Assembly (NCBI RefSeq): GCF_030412785.1
Contig: NZ_CP125296.1
Coordinates: forward strand, 1,612,001 to 1,676,000
Reading direction: 5' to 3'
Origin: Paraburkholderia sabiae
Lineage (GTDB): Bacteria > Pseudomonadota > Gammaproteobacteria > Burkholderiales > Burkholderiaceae
DNA length: 64,000 bases
Positions 25,862-34,662 of the stretch are shown piece after piece. Numbering within the stretch: the first letter of the stretch is position 1; the number at the start of each line of letters is the position of its first letter. The notes below the pieces were generated by a model. The model searched no databases. It saw only the letters and a program-made list of their open reading frames with translations, and was not told the origin of the DNA. The position numbers were made by a program, and so were the translations under genes.

Positions 25862-26950
25862 ATGAGCGACGACAAAACCGAACAGCCAACCGAGAAACGC
25901 CTGCGCAAGGCGCGCGAGGACGGCGAAGTCGCGAAGAGCACGGATCTCGTCGACGGCGCGCTGCTCGCCGTGGGCGTCGGCATGCTGATGGCGACGGGCG
26001 ACAAGATCGTCGATGCGTTGCGTGCGTGCATATCGATCGCGCTGAAATTCGTCGCGGGTCCGCACGACATGACGACGCTGATGCTCGCCGTCAGCCAGAT
26101 CGGTTCGCGCATGACGGGCGCGCTTCTGCCTGTGATCGGTGCGGCAATTCTCGCCTCGGTTGCCGCGCTCGCGGGACAGACGGGCATCGTCATTTCGATG
26201 AAGGCGGTCGGCCTCAAATTCGAAAACGTGAGCCCGATGGCGGGCATCAAGCGCATTTTCTCGCTCAAGTCGCTGCTCGAACTCGCGAAGATGACGATCA
26301 AGGGCATCGTGCTCGCGCTCGTGATGTGGAAGACGATTACGGGCTTGCTGCCGCTAGTGACGGGCTCGATGTTCCAGTCGCTGCCGGAACTGTCGAAGCT
26401 CGCGAGCTTCGTCGTGATCCGTCTGCTTGCCGTAGCGGCTGCGCTCTATGTCGTATTCGGCGGCGTCGACTTCAAGCTGCAGAAATTCCTTTTCATTCGC
26501 GGCAAGAAGATGAGCAAGGACGAGATCAAGCGCGAATTCAAACAGGACGAAGGCGATCCCATCATCAAGGGCGAACGCAGGCGTCTCGCGCAAGAACTCG
26601 CGACAACCGCGCCGCGCAAGATCGCGACGGCCAGCATGGTGGTCGTCAATCCGACGCATTACGCGGTCGCCGTGCGCTACGCGCCGGACGAATATCCGCT
26701 GCCCGTCGTAATCGCAAAGGGCATGGACGAAGCAGCGTTGCAGATGCGCCGCGACGCGCAGTTTGCGGGCGTGCCTATCGTCGGGCATCCGCCCGTTGCA
26801 CGCGCGCTTTACAAGGTCGATCTCGACGAACCGATTCCCGACGAACTGTTCGAAGCCGTCGCGGCGATTCTGCGCTGGGTCGATTCGCTTGCGCTGTCGC
26901 GCGATTCCGCAGATTCGACGCAGTCTATCGCGCAGCCACTTTCCAGCTGA
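25862..26950 (+). CDS. sctU: T3S export switch protein SctU (HrcU)
   Basis: 362 aa. N-terminus SDDKTEQPTEKRLRKAREDGEVAKS, four membrane segments (residues ~25-205), then a cytosolic domain with the autocleavage motif NPTH at residues 263-266 (VVVNPTHYAVAVRY). It switches substrate specificity after needle completion. GAGGAG precedes the ATG at 25862. Confidence 0.97.
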   Translation: MSDDKTEQPTEKRLRKAREDGEVAKSTDLVDGALLAVGVGMLMATGDKIVDALRACISIALKFVAGPHDMTTLMLAVSQIGSRMTGALLPVIGAAILASVAALAGQTGIVISMKAVGLKFENVSPMAGIKRIFSLKSLLELAKMTIKGIVLALVMWKTITGLLPLVTGSMFQSLPELSKLASFVVIRLLAVAAALYVVFGGVDFKLQKFLFIRGKKMSKDEIKREFKQDEGDPIIKGERRRLAQELATTAPRKIATASMVVVNPTHYAVAVRYAPDEYPLPVVIAKGMDEAALQMRRDAQFAGVPIVGHPPVARALYKVDLDEPIPDELFEAVAAILRWVDSLALSRDSADSTQSIAQPLSS

Positions 26951-26982
26951 ACGTACACACCGCGCTCATCACCACCACGCTC

Positions 26983-29070
26983 ATGCTCAAGACACTCAAA
27001 CTGCCCGCAGGCGGCGAAATCGGCATCCTCGTGATGATCATCGCGATCGTCTCGCTGATGATCCTGCCGCTGCCGTTCTTCATGATCGACATACTTGTCG
27101 GCCTGAACATCGCAACAGCCGTCACGCTGCTGATGATCACGCTCTATGTGCCGAGCGTCGTGTCGCTGTCCGCGTTTCCGTCGATCCTGCTGTTCACGAC
27201 GCTCTATCGTCTGTCGCTCAGCATCGCGTCGACGAAATCGATTCTGCTGCATGCGGAAGCAGGCGACATCATCGACAGTTTCGGCAAGCTCGTGGTGGGC
27301 GGCAATCTTGTCGTCGGCATGGTGGTGTTCATCATCATCACGCTGGTGCAGTTCATCGTGATCGCGAAAGGCTCGGAGCGCGTCGCGGAAGTCGGCGCGC
27401 GCTTCACGCTCGACGCGATGCCCGGCAAGCAGATGAGCATCGACGCCGACTTGCGCGCGAATCTGCTGACGGCCGACGAAGCTCGCCACAAGCGCGCGAC
27501 GCTCGCACTCGAAAGCGCGCTGCACGGCGGCATGGACGGCGCGATGAAGTTCGTGAAAGGCGATGCCGTCGCGGGCCTCATCATCACGATGATCAACATC
27601 GTCGCGGGTCTTGCCGTCGGCGTGCTGTATCACGGGATGACGGCGGGCGAAGCGGCGAACCGCTTTTCGATTCTCTCCGTCGGCGATGCGATGGTCGCGC
27701 AGTTGCCCGCGCTGCTGCTGTCCGTCGCGGCGGGCGTGATGATCACGCGCGTCGCCGACGACCGCGACGAGAAGCCGCGTTCACTCGGCGCGGAAATCGG
27801 CAAGCAGTTGATGGGCAGCGCGCCCGCGCTCGGTTTTGCAGCGTTGCTACTGGTCGCGTTCGCCGCCGTGCCGGGCTTTCCTTGGCCGCTCTTTCTCGTG
27901 TTGAGCGGCATTCTCGGCTTCACCGCGTGGAAGCTCAAAAAGCGCGGACCGTCGCGCGCATTCGAAGACCTCGAAGCCGTGCGTTCGATGCAGCGTGCAG
28001 GCGCGAAGAGCGAAACGCCTGCAATTTCCAGCGTTCCGCCAGCGTTTTCATGCGCGCTCGGCGTTCGGCTCTCGTCCGATCTGCGTGGGCGGCTCGCTGT
28101 CGACAGGCTCAATCAGGCATTCGAATCCGAGCGCGCATCGCTGCAGGAAGAACTAGGCTTGCCGTTTCCCGGCATCCATATGTGGATCAGCGACAAGCTC
28201 CCGCCTTCCACCTGCGAATTCCTGATGCACGACGTCCCCGCGTTCACGCTCGAACTGCCGCAAGGCAAGGTGCTGCTTGCCGACTTGCCGCAACGGCTCG
28301 CAGCAGCCCAACCCGACGACACCGAAGCGAAGACACTCGCCGAACGCTGCGAACAGCGCGATTCGATCGACGGCAGCGGGCAGCTTAGCTACTGGCACGA
28401 CGAAGCGACGCTCGCTAACAAGACTTCAGGCTGGCGTGCCGAGCAGGTGATCGCGCATGTCAGCGTGCAACTGCTCAGACGCAATGCCTCGCTGTTTCTC
28501 GGTGTCAATGAAGTGCAGTGGATACAGGAACAGCTCGGCATCGAATATCCAGGCCTTCTCGCGGAAGTGCAGAAAGTGCTGCCGCCGCAGCGTATCGCCG
28601 ATGTGCTGCGGCGTCTGCTCGAAGAACAGATCCCCATCCGCAATATCCGCAACATCATGGAAAGCCTCATCGCGTGGGGACCGAAAGAGAAGGACGTGCT
28701 GATGCTGACCGAGTATGTGCGCGGCGATCTCGCGCGCTTTCTCGCGCATCGGGCCGCGCTCGGCGCGCGCATCCTGCCCGCGATTCTCCTAGATGGTCCT
28801 GTTGAGCAGCATATCCGCCAGGCGATCAAGCAGACGCCGACGGGCAACTATCTCGCGCTGCCGCCCGATCAGATCAGCTTTCTTGTCGACAGCATCGAGT
28901 CGTTCGCGGGTCTCGCGCCGCGTCCCGGCATTGCGCTCGTCACGTCGATGGATATCCGGCGTTACGTGCGACGCATGATCGAAGGCAGGCTGAGCTGGCT
29001 TTCCGTGTACTCGTATCAGGAACTCGGCGGACATCTCGAACTGCAGCCGATCGGCCACGTCACCGCATAA
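26983..29070 (+). CDS. sctV: T3S export gate protein SctV (HrcV)
   Basis: 695 aa FHIPEP-family protein. The N-terminal ~330 residues hold about eight membrane segments and the conserved loop GSERVAEVGARFTLDAMPGKQMSIDADLRAN (given in parts). A ~350-residue cytosolic domain then forms the nonameric ring that receives chaperone-substrate complexes (VNEVQWIQEQLG, PPQRIADVLRRLLEEQIPIRN). Start ATG 26983, 32 bp after sctU. The open frame extends far upstream, but that part only overlaps sctU. Confidence 0.97.
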   Translation: MLKTLKLPAGGEIGILVMIIAIVSLMILPLPFFMIDILVGLNIATAVTLLMITLYVPSVVSLSAFPSILLFTTLYRLSLSIASTKSILLHAEAGDIIDSFGKLVVGGNLVVGMVVFIIITLVQFIVIAKGSERVAEVGARFTLDAMPGKQMSIDADLRANLLTADEARHKRATLALESALHGGMDGAMKFVKGDAVAGLIITMINIVAGLAVGVLYHGMTAGEAANRFSILSVGDAMVAQLPALLLSVAAGVMITRVADDRDEKPRSLGAEIGKQLMGSAPALGFAALLLVAFAAVPGFPWPLFLVLSGILGFTAWKLKKRGPSRAFEDLEAVRSMQRAGAKSETPAISSVPPAFSCALGVRLSSDLRGRLAVDRLNQAFESERASLQEELGLPFPGIHMWISDKLPPSTCEFLMHDVPAFTLELPQGKVLLADLPQRLAAAQPDDTEAKTLAERCEQRDSIDGSGQLSYWHDEATLANKTSGWRAEQVIAHVSVQLLRRNASLFLGVNEVQWIQEQLGIEYPGLLAEVQKVLPPQRIADVLRRLLEEQIPIRNIRNIMESLIAWGPKEKDVLMLTEYVRGDLARFLAHRAALGARILPAILLDGPVEQHIRQAIKQTPTGNYLALPPDQISFLVDSIESFAGLAPRPGIALVTSMDIRRYVRRMIEGRLSWLSVYSYQELGGHLELQPIGHVTA

Positions 29071-29078
29071 GGATGCGC

Positions 29079-29642
29079 ATGTCGAGAATCACATCGCGCC
29101 CCGTGCGCGTGATTGCAGCACCTGTGCAGACGTCGAACGCTTCGGCAGGCGCGCGCGTTCGTCGTGCGCGACATGCGGACTTCGCCGCGCTGTTGCGTCG
29201 CGACGGCAAGGCCTTGCCCGACGACGATCTTCTCGCCGCCACGCCCGACGATGAACGTGAGCCCGACCATCACGCCGAGCAATCGCTTGCGCAACGCATC
29301 GGCAGCGCGAGCCAGCGCGTCGTTTCGGCCGTGCTGCGTCGCGAGCAACAGATGCTGGAACTCGCGCATGTGCTCGCACGGCACGTCGCCGAGTTTGCAT
29401 CGAACCCTGCGATCCGCCAGGCGGGTCATTGGGAAGTGACGCTGCGCATCGATCCGCAGCGGCTGCCCGGCACGCAGTTGCATCTGACGCTTTCGCCCGC
29501 GGTTCTCTTGCTTCGCTTCGACGTCGAGACCTCGGACACGCGCCAACTACTCTTGCAACATGCCGGCCTGCTCGAACGCGAACTGCGTCAGTTGCTCGCG
29601 TCGCAAGGCGAAGCACGCACGCTCGAACTCACGGTTCACTAG
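29079..29642 (+). CDS. hpaP: T3S needle-length/substrate-switch protein SctP (HpaP-like)
   Basis: 187 aa. Low-complexity, charged N-terminus, then a C-terminal domain (HWEVTLRIDPQRLPGTQLHLTLS, LLRFDVETSDTRQLLLQHAGLLERELRQLL, described in parts) like the T3S4/HpaP domain. Position between sctV and sctQ fits hpaP. ATG 29079 is chosen because AAGGA lies 5 bp upstream; the ATG at 29073 overlaps that site. Confidence 0.75.
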   Translation: MSRITSRPVRVIAAPVQTSNASAGARVRRARHADFAALLRRDGKALPDDDLLAATPDDEREPDHHAEQSLAQRIGSASQRVVSAVLRREQQMLELAHVLARHVAEFASNPAIRQAGHWEVTLRIDPQRLPGTQLHLTLSPAVLLLRFDVETSDTRQLLLQHAGLLERELRQLLASQGEARTLELTVH

Positions 29643-29675
29643 CGGGATTCACGACACAACCATCACGCAGCCTGT

Positions 29676-30884
29676 ATGTCCACCGAACGCACCTATGCAG
29701 AACAGTTGCGCCACGTCACGCCCGATGCGGCGCGCGCGGCCCGCTTTCTCTGCGATGCCCGGCATCTCGATGCATTGCGCCAAGTCGGCGCAATCGATGC
29801 GCTCGAAATCTCGCCCGCTGCGTCCGCAGGCAACGCATTCGACGAACCCGGCCGCATCGTTCTCGCGCATCTGGAAGGCACGCTCGACATCGATCTCGAT
29901 CTCGCGCGCTATCCCGCGTTGCAGATCGTCGCGGCCAGCGCGGGCGACAGCACACGTCACGCGCTGCGCAGCACGCTCGCCAACGCGCTGCTTGCGCCGC
30001 TCGTGCAGCGCTTTCAGGCGGCGGGACTTGGGCGCTGGCGCGTGACGTCAGTGGAACGCTCAGCCGCTGTGACGCGTGACGAACGCTTCGACGTTGCGCT
30101 GCTGCATGACGGCGTGGTGCATCGGCTGTCGATCGGCGCTTCCGGCGCAACGCTCGACGTGCTGCATAACAGACTCGCTGCTCTGCCTTCGATGCATGCA
30201 ACGGAAGCATTCGCTGCGGCGTCTTCGCTGCGCGTGTCGGGGTCGATTGCGCTCGGCGCACGGCGTGTACCGCTTGCCGCATTGCAATCGCTGCGTCCCG
30301 GCGATGTGTTGTTGCGCACCTTCGCGCCCGCCGTCGCGCAGGCAATGCAGCGCGGCACAGCGTTTACGGCACGCGCTGCGTGGGGCGCGCAAGCAGCAGG
30401 CATGAAGCGAATCCATGCGCGTGTCGTGATCGACGGCACGCAGGTCACTGTAGAAGAGAAACCCATAATGAACGACGAACCCTTGCAGGCCGAATCGCCG
30501 GACATGCTACCCGGCGACGGCGATGCGCTGCACGACAACGAAGCCGCAACGCACGATGTCGAATCGCGCACGACTACCGAAAGCGACGACGAACACGGCC
30601 ACCAGCAAGCCGATATCGAAGCGGAATCGTTCGACGCCCCGCTCGATATCGGCCTGCTCGATCTGCCCGTGCAGTTCGAAATCGACAGCGTTGCACTGCC
30701 GCTCGCGCAACTCGCGGCGCTGCGGCCCGGCTATGTGATCGAACTCGCTGCGCCCGTGCTCGACACACCTGTGCGGCTCGTCACGCATGGGCAGACGGTC
30801 GGCTACGGCGAGATCGTCTGCGTAGGAGAACATCTGGGCGTACGTATCACGAGGATGGCTTATGCCGGCGATTCAGACAGGTGA
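29676..30884 (+). CDS. sctQ: T3S C-ring protein SctQ (HrcQ), probably with internal start
   Basis: 402 aa. A long N-terminal region (TPDAARAARFLCDARHLDAL, first SpoA-like part around LRPGDVLLRTFAP), an acidic linker (~residues 265-320, rich in Asp/Glu/His) and a C-terminal SpoA domain (PVQFEIDSVALPLAQLAALRPGYVIEL). It builds the cytosolic sorting platform. An in-frame ATG at 30468 just before the linker could yield a separate SctQ-C of ~138 aa, as known for other SctQ proteins. Overlaps sctR by 23 bp. Confidence 0.92.
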   Translation: MSTERTYAEQLRHVTPDAARAARFLCDARHLDALRQVGAIDALEISPAASAGNAFDEPGRIVLAHLEGTLDIDLDLARYPALQIVAASAGDSTRHALRSTLANALLAPLVQRFQAAGLGRWRVTSVERSAAVTRDERFDVALLHDGVVHRLSIGASGATLDVLHNRLAALPSMHATEAFAAASSLRVSGSIALGARRVPLAALQSLRPGDVLLRTFAPAVAQAMQRGTAFTARAAWGAQAAGMKRIHARVVIDGTQVTVEEKPIMNDEPLQAESPDMLPGDGDALHDNEAATHDVESRTTTESDDEHGHQQADIEAESFDAPLDIGLLDLPVQFEIDSVALPLAQLAALRPGYVIELAAPVLDTPVRLVTHGQTVGYGEIVCVGEHLGVRITRMAYAGDSDR

Positions 30885-31518
30885 CATCACCGGGCTGCTG
30901 ATCGTCGTGCTGGCGATCAGCGTGATCCCGTTCATCGCGATGGTGGTGACCTCGTACATGAAGATCGTCGTCGTGCTCGGGCTGCTTCGCAATGCGCTCG
31001 GCGTCCAGCAGGTGCCGCCGAACATGGTGCTCAACGGCATCGCGATCATCGTGTCCGTGTACATCATGGCGCCCGTTGCATTCTCCGCGATGCAGGGCAT
31101 GCAGGCGAACCAGGCGCCCGGCAACGTCACGCAGAACGTTACGGCAGGCATCGCCGCCGCGCGCGAACCGTTCCGCACGTTCCTCGCAGCGCATGCGCAA
31201 TCGCGCGAGCGCCAGTTCTTCCTGCGCTCCGCGACCGCCCTGTGGCCCGCGCAGGAAGCGAAGGCGCTCAAGGACACGGATCTGATCGTGCTCGCGCCCG
31301 CGTTCACGCTGACGGAACTGACGGACGCCTTCAAGATCGGCTTTCTGCTGTACATCGGCTTCATCGTCGTCGACCTGGTGATCGCCAACGTGCTGATGGC
31401 GATGGGCCTGAATCAGGTGCAGCCGACCAACGTCGCGATTCCGTTCAAGCTGCTGCTGTTCGTCGCGATGGACGGCTGGTCCGCGCTGATGCACGGCCTC
31501 ATTCTCGGCTACCGGTAA
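30862..31518 (+). CDS. sctR: T3S export gate protein SctR (HrcR)
   Basis: 218 aa FliP-family protein: IPFIAMVVTSYMKIVVVLGLLRNALGVQQVPPNM (split: IPFIAMVVTSYMKI, VVLGLLRNALG), LFVAMDGWSALMHGLILGY at the C-terminus, and four membrane segments. GAGGA 6 bp before the ATG at 30862. Export-gate core. Confidence 0.97.
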   Translation: MPAIQTGDITGLLIVVLAISVIPFIAMVVTSYMKIVVVLGLLRNALGVQQVPPNMVLNGIAIIVSVYIMAPVAFSAMQGMQANQAPGNVTQNVTAGIAAAREPFRTFLAAHAQSRERQFFLRSATALWPAQEAKALKDTDLIVLAPAFTLTELTDAFKIGFLLYIGFIVVDLVIANVLMAMGLNQVQPTNVAIPFKLLLFVAMDGWSALMHGLILGYR

Positions 31519-31547
31519 GCGCCGCGCCGAATCAGGATGGACTTGTC

Positions 31548-31811
31548 ATGACTATCGATACGCTCGTCGGACTCGCGACGCAAGGGCTGCTGCTGTGCCT
31601 GTACGTGTCGCTGCCGATCGTCGTCGTTGCGGCCGGCGTTGGGCTGCTCGTGTCGTTCCTGCAGGCGATCACGTCGTTGCAGGATCAGACACTTTCGTTC
31701 GGCATCAAGCTGATTGCCGTCGTGGTGGCGCTCGTTGTTGTCGCGCCGCTCGGTGCATCGGCGATTCTGCGCTTCGCGAACCAGTTGCTCCTGACGGCTG
31801 TCACGCGATGA
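31548..31811 (+). CDS. sctS: T3S export gate protein SctS (HrcS)
   Basis: 87 aa with two membrane segments (ATQGLLLCLYVSLPIVVVAA, IKLIAVVVALVVVAPLGA) and the SctS/FliQ signature GLLVSFLQAITSLQDQTLSF. The ATG at 31548 follows AGGA. The stop overlaps the next gene (ATGA). Confidence 0.96.
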   Translation: MTIDTLVGLATQGLLLCLYVSLPIVVVAAGVGLLVSFLQAITSLQDQTLSFGIKLIAVVVALVVVAPLGASAILRFANQLLLTAVTR

Positions 31812-32743
31812 ACTCGATCCACTCGCGCTCAACCGCAAACACGTCGGCTACGCAAGAGACTGCGCAGACGCAACGCGGCCAGGTCGAACCCGCAAAGCAG
31901 CAGACCCGCGCGCGCTTCGCCACGACGCTGCGCAACAACGTGCGCTTCGCGCATGCACATCACGCGCATCTGCAGGGTCAGGCGCGTTCGGCCAATGCGC
32001 GGCGTCTTGCGAAAGCGCTGGCGAAAAAGCGTCAGGGCAAAGCAGCGACGGCACGCTTCGCCGCGACACGTCGACCGACGACGACTCGCACGAACAGTAC
32101 GGCACGCACCGCGCAGAACGCGCGAACTACCGATCGCCAGCGCAACGCGCCGCTGCGCGTGACGCGCGACGGCGGCAATGGTGGTTCGAAAGGCGGTCCG
32201 CAGCAGCAAGGCGGCCAGCAACAGGAGCAACGGCAACGCACGCACGATACGCGCGACGACGATCTCGCACTCCCGAGCGCGGATAGTGCAAGTCGTGCAG
32301 TGGCCGCTTTGCCGATGTTCGCCGGATCGACTGCGTTGACACTGCAAGGCGCATCGCGACGCGACGCATTGGCCCGCGCGTGGTGCGACGCGTTGCTCAA
32401 GCCAGATCGCTCGTTGCACGACGCGATGAAGCAGTTGCGCACGCTGCGACGGCACGAAGGTGCGTTGCCGCTCGCGACGCTTGCACAGGTCCGGCAATCG
32501 CTGATGGATGCGACGGCGCGTGCGGCATCGCTTCGTCAAAACGAAGCATCGTCTGCACCGAACACCACGCCACGCCTGCAAACGGCCAAAGAAACACGCA
32601 ACCTGCTCGCGCCGTTGCTCGCGCTCGTCGCAGGCGGTCCGATTCTCGCGGGCCGCGAAGGCCGCGCAGCAAGCGCGAACGCTGCACTCGAAGGCATCGC
32701 CCGTGCGCGTCCCGCTGGAGCCCCTTCGAAACCCGCCAGCTAA
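31808..32743 (+). CDS. hpaA: HpaA-like T3S control/substrate protein
   Basis: 311 aa, very basic and of low complexity in the first half (Arg/Ala/Thr/Gln-rich: ARRLAKALAKKRQGKA, NGGSKGGPQQQGGQQQEQ), with a more ordered C-terminal half (SRRDALARAWCDALLKPDRSLHDAMKQL in parts). It sits exactly between sctS and sctD, the place of hpaA in Hrp2 clusters. HpaA is an exported regulator that binds HpaB and controls the switch to effectors. Assignment is by position and composition; sequence similarity could not be checked. Several Lys/Arg runs could act as nuclear-localisation signals, as in Xanthomonas HpaA. Confidence 0.6.
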   Translation: MNSIHSRSTANTSATQETAQTQRGQVEPAKQQTRARFATTLRNNVRFAHAHHAHLQGQARSANARRLAKALAKKRQGKAATARFAATRRPTTTRTNSTARTAQNARTTDRQRNAPLRVTRDGGNGGSKGGPQQQGGQQQEQRQRTHDTRDDDLALPSADSASRAVAALPMFAGSTALTLQGASRRDALARAWCDALLKPDRSLHDAMKQLRTLRRHEGALPLATLAQVRQSLMDATARAASLRQNEASSAPNTTPRLQTAKETRNLLAPLLALVAGGPILAGREGRAASANAALEGIARARPAGAPSKPAS

Positions 32744-32749
32744 GGTCGC

Positions 32750-32811
32750 TTCGCGTTCGCGCGAGTGCCTTCGCAAAGCAGACGAATCGCGGTCCATGCG
32801 TCGATTAATCT
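32750..32811 (+). promoter_or_regulatory. PIP box and -10-like element before sctD
   Basis: TTCGC (32750-32754)-N15-TTCGC (32770-32774), then 31 bp, then TAATCT (32806-32811). It lies in the 106-bp gap between hpaA and sctD and would give the sctD-hrpD6-hrpE-hpaB group its own activator-dependent promoter. Confidence 0.7.
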
Positions 32812-32849
32812 GCGACTCATCGAAGGAACCGGCCTGATCGACCGAACTC

Positions 32850-34028
32850 ATGAAACAACTGCGCATCCTGACGGGTATTCATGCTGGCGCGACCGCCCCG
32901 CTCGCTCCCGGTCTGCACCGGATCGACGCGGACGACGACGCCGACATCCGCATCACCGACTGGACCGGTCCGTCCGCGATTGTCGAAGTGGGCGAGAACG
33001 ATGTCGTGACCGTGCGGCGGCTCGCGGCGGATGTGCCTGTCAACGTTGAAGAAGAAGCGCAGTCCGTCGACGCAAACGAGCCCGAAGCGCACGCGTCTTC
33101 GAACGAAACGGTCGAAGATACCGCGCCCGTCTTCATGCTCGACTTTCTGCCGATGCAGTTCGACCAGAGCGTGATCTGCATCGGTCCCGACGACGTCGAA
33201 TGGCCGAGCGATCTCGCGTTGCTGTCGACGCTGCTGAAGCCGGGCCAGTCCGACGACGCCACGAGCAATGCCGTTCGCTCGCGTCGCCGCACCTTCGTCG
33301 CAATCGGCGCGGCGTGTGTGGCGCTGGCGATCGTCGCGTGTGCCGGCGCACTGTCGCTGACCACGCGCGCCAAGGCGTCGATGTTGCCGAACGACGTCGC
33401 GGCAATGGAGAACGTGAACCGCGAGTTCGCGAGCGCGCATCTTAACGAACTGCGCGCATCGCTCGATGGACACGGCGGCGTGCTGGTGCGCGGCCTCGTG
33501 GCGAATGAATCGGAGAATCTCGCCGCGCGGCGTCTGCTTGCCACGATCACGTCGCCGCGCGTGCAGGCGCAGTACGGCATCGCGGAAGTGATCCGGCGCA
33601 GCATCGGCGAAAGCCTGCCCGTTGCGGGGATCAGCGTGCATTACGACGGCAGCGGCGTGTTTTCGATTGCAGGCAAGGATGTCGATATGGATGCACTGCA
33701 ACAGGGTGTCAAGCGCATCCGGCCCGATCTGCCCGCGAATGTGAAGGACATCCGTATCGATGCGACGGGTGCCGAGCAGGCGGATGCACCCGCGGGCGCG
33801 AGCTACATCGCGATCGTGTCGTCGGACACGGTGCGTTATGCGCAAACGCCCGATGGCGTGAAGCACATCTTCATTCTCGACAACCCGACGCCGGCAAGCG
33901 ATGCAACCGCAGCCAGCGATACCGCCGCGCCGCAAGCCGCAAGCGATGTCACGCCCGCCGCGACGCGGCACGCTCTCGACTCACCTCACACGTCCGTCGC
34001 GCAGACGGCCGACACGTTACGGAGATAA
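32850..34028 (+). CDS. sctD: T3S inner-ring protein SctD (HrcD/HrpD5)
   Basis: 392 aa. Cytosolic FHA-like N-terminal domain (LRILTGIHAGATAPLAPGLHRI, DADIRITDW), one membrane segment (~residues 150-172, FVAIGAACVALAIVACAGAL) and a periplasmic part with ring-building repeats (LVRGLVANESENLAARRLLATI). Forms the outer ring of the inner-membrane basal body together with SctJ. Ala/Thr-rich C-terminal tail. Confidence 0.9.
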   Translation: MKQLRILTGIHAGATAPLAPGLHRIDADDDADIRITDWTGPSAIVEVGENDVVTVRRLAADVPVNVEEEAQSVDANEPEAHASSNETVEDTAPVFMLDFLPMQFDQSVICIGPDDVEWPSDLALLSTLLKPGQSDDATSNAVRSRRRTFVAIGAACVALAIVACAGALSLTTRAKASMLPNDVAAMENVNREFASAHLNELRASLDGHGGVLVRGLVANESENLAARRLLATITSPRVQAQYGIAEVIRRSIGESLPVAGISVHYDGSGVFSIAGKDVDMDALQQGVKRIRPDLPANVKDIRIDATGAEQADAPAGASYIAIVSSDTVRYAQTPDGVKHIFILDNPTPASDATAASDTAAPQAASDVTPAATRHALDSPHTSVAQTADTLRR

Positions 34029-34030
34029 CC

Positions 34031-34273
34031 ATGTACGAAGCCATTGAACGCCACGCGCAGCACTTCATGGAGTTGCAGACAATCGTGACGGCCGCCGATG
34101 CCGATACGCGCGTCACGGAACTGCGCAAAGCGCTCGAAGACAGCGCCGAGCAGTTGAATCACGCCGCCGACGGCACGGCCGCTGACCGCGACGCACGCGC
34201 CCGCATCTATCGCGGCCTCGTCGCTGCGAGCCGCATCGTCGGCCAGTTGCGCGAGGACGCGTTGCGCGGTTGA
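34031..34273 (+). CDS. hrpD6: HrpD6-like small T3S protein
   Basis: 80 aa, helical, no membrane segment (YEAIERHAQHFMELQTIVTAA, VTELRKALEDSAEQLNHAAD). It starts 2 bp after sctD and precedes the pilin-like gene, the place of hrpD6 in Xanthomonas clusters, where it affects secretion and hrp expression. Call based on position and size. Confidence 0.65.
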   Translation: MYEAIERHAQHFMELQTIVTAADADTRVTELRKALEDSAEQLNHAADGTAADRDARARIYRGLVAASRIVGQLREDALRG

Positions 34274-34355
34274 GCCTTTATCGCTCTGCGCATCAAACGC
34301 TTTTTAACCCACCGGTCCGACATCCTGTTGGCCGGATCTTTCCAGGAGAGCAACC

Positions 34356-34577
34356 ATGCCCGGTATCGCAACAGCAGGACAGGCCGCACTGAGCGGCATC
34401 ACCGGCGGCATCAATTCGGGTGGCGCAACGGCAGCAGCGGAAGCCACGATCAACAACAACGCACAGCAGCAGCTCGAAATCGCACAGGCGCAATCGAATG
34501 CGAGCCTGCTGCAAGCGCTCGGCGAAGCGATGAAGTCGGGTGCATCGAGCATCCAGAAGGCCGCGCAGGCATCGTAA
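34356..34577 (+). CDS. Hrp pilin/needle-like subunit (HrpE/HrpY type)
   Basis: 73 aa, no cysteine, with an Ala/Gly/Ser-rich N-terminus (AGQAALSGITGGINSGGATAAAE) and an amphipathic helix (QQQLEIAQAQSNASLLQALGEAMKSGASSI in parts) at the C-terminus. Size, composition and place between hrpD6 and hpaB match HrpE/HrpY Hrp pilins, which polymerise outside the cell. AGGAGA 9 bp before the ATG is a strong ribosome site, suiting a highly expressed subunit. A hairpin follows the gene. No other needle or pilin gene is in the window. Confidence 0.7.
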   Translation: MPGIATAGQAALSGITGGINSGGATAAAEATINNNAQQQLEIAQAQSNASLLQALGEAMKSGASSIQKAAQAS

Positions 34578-34585
34578 TGCGTGCT

Positions 34586-34613
34586 GGCTGGCCGTCTGTA
34601 ACGGCGGCCAGCC
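34586..34613 (+). terminator. Hairpin between the pilin-like gene and hpaB
   Basis: GGCTGGCCG (34586-34594) pairs with CGGCCAGCC (34605-34613) around a 10-nt loop, 9 bp past the pilin stop. No T-run follows, so a partial terminator or mRNA-stabilising structure that raises pilin over hpaB is likelier than full termination. Confidence 0.45.
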
Positions 34614-34662
34614 GCTTGCACCATCTGCATGAATCTCTCTTGTTTTAACGGGTATTCGCACC

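Noticed and set aside
25630..26982. In-frame upstream extension of sctV (would make a 1146-aa protein)
   Set aside because: The extension lies wholly over sctU in a different frame and has no family similarity; ATG 26983 gives a normal-length SctV.
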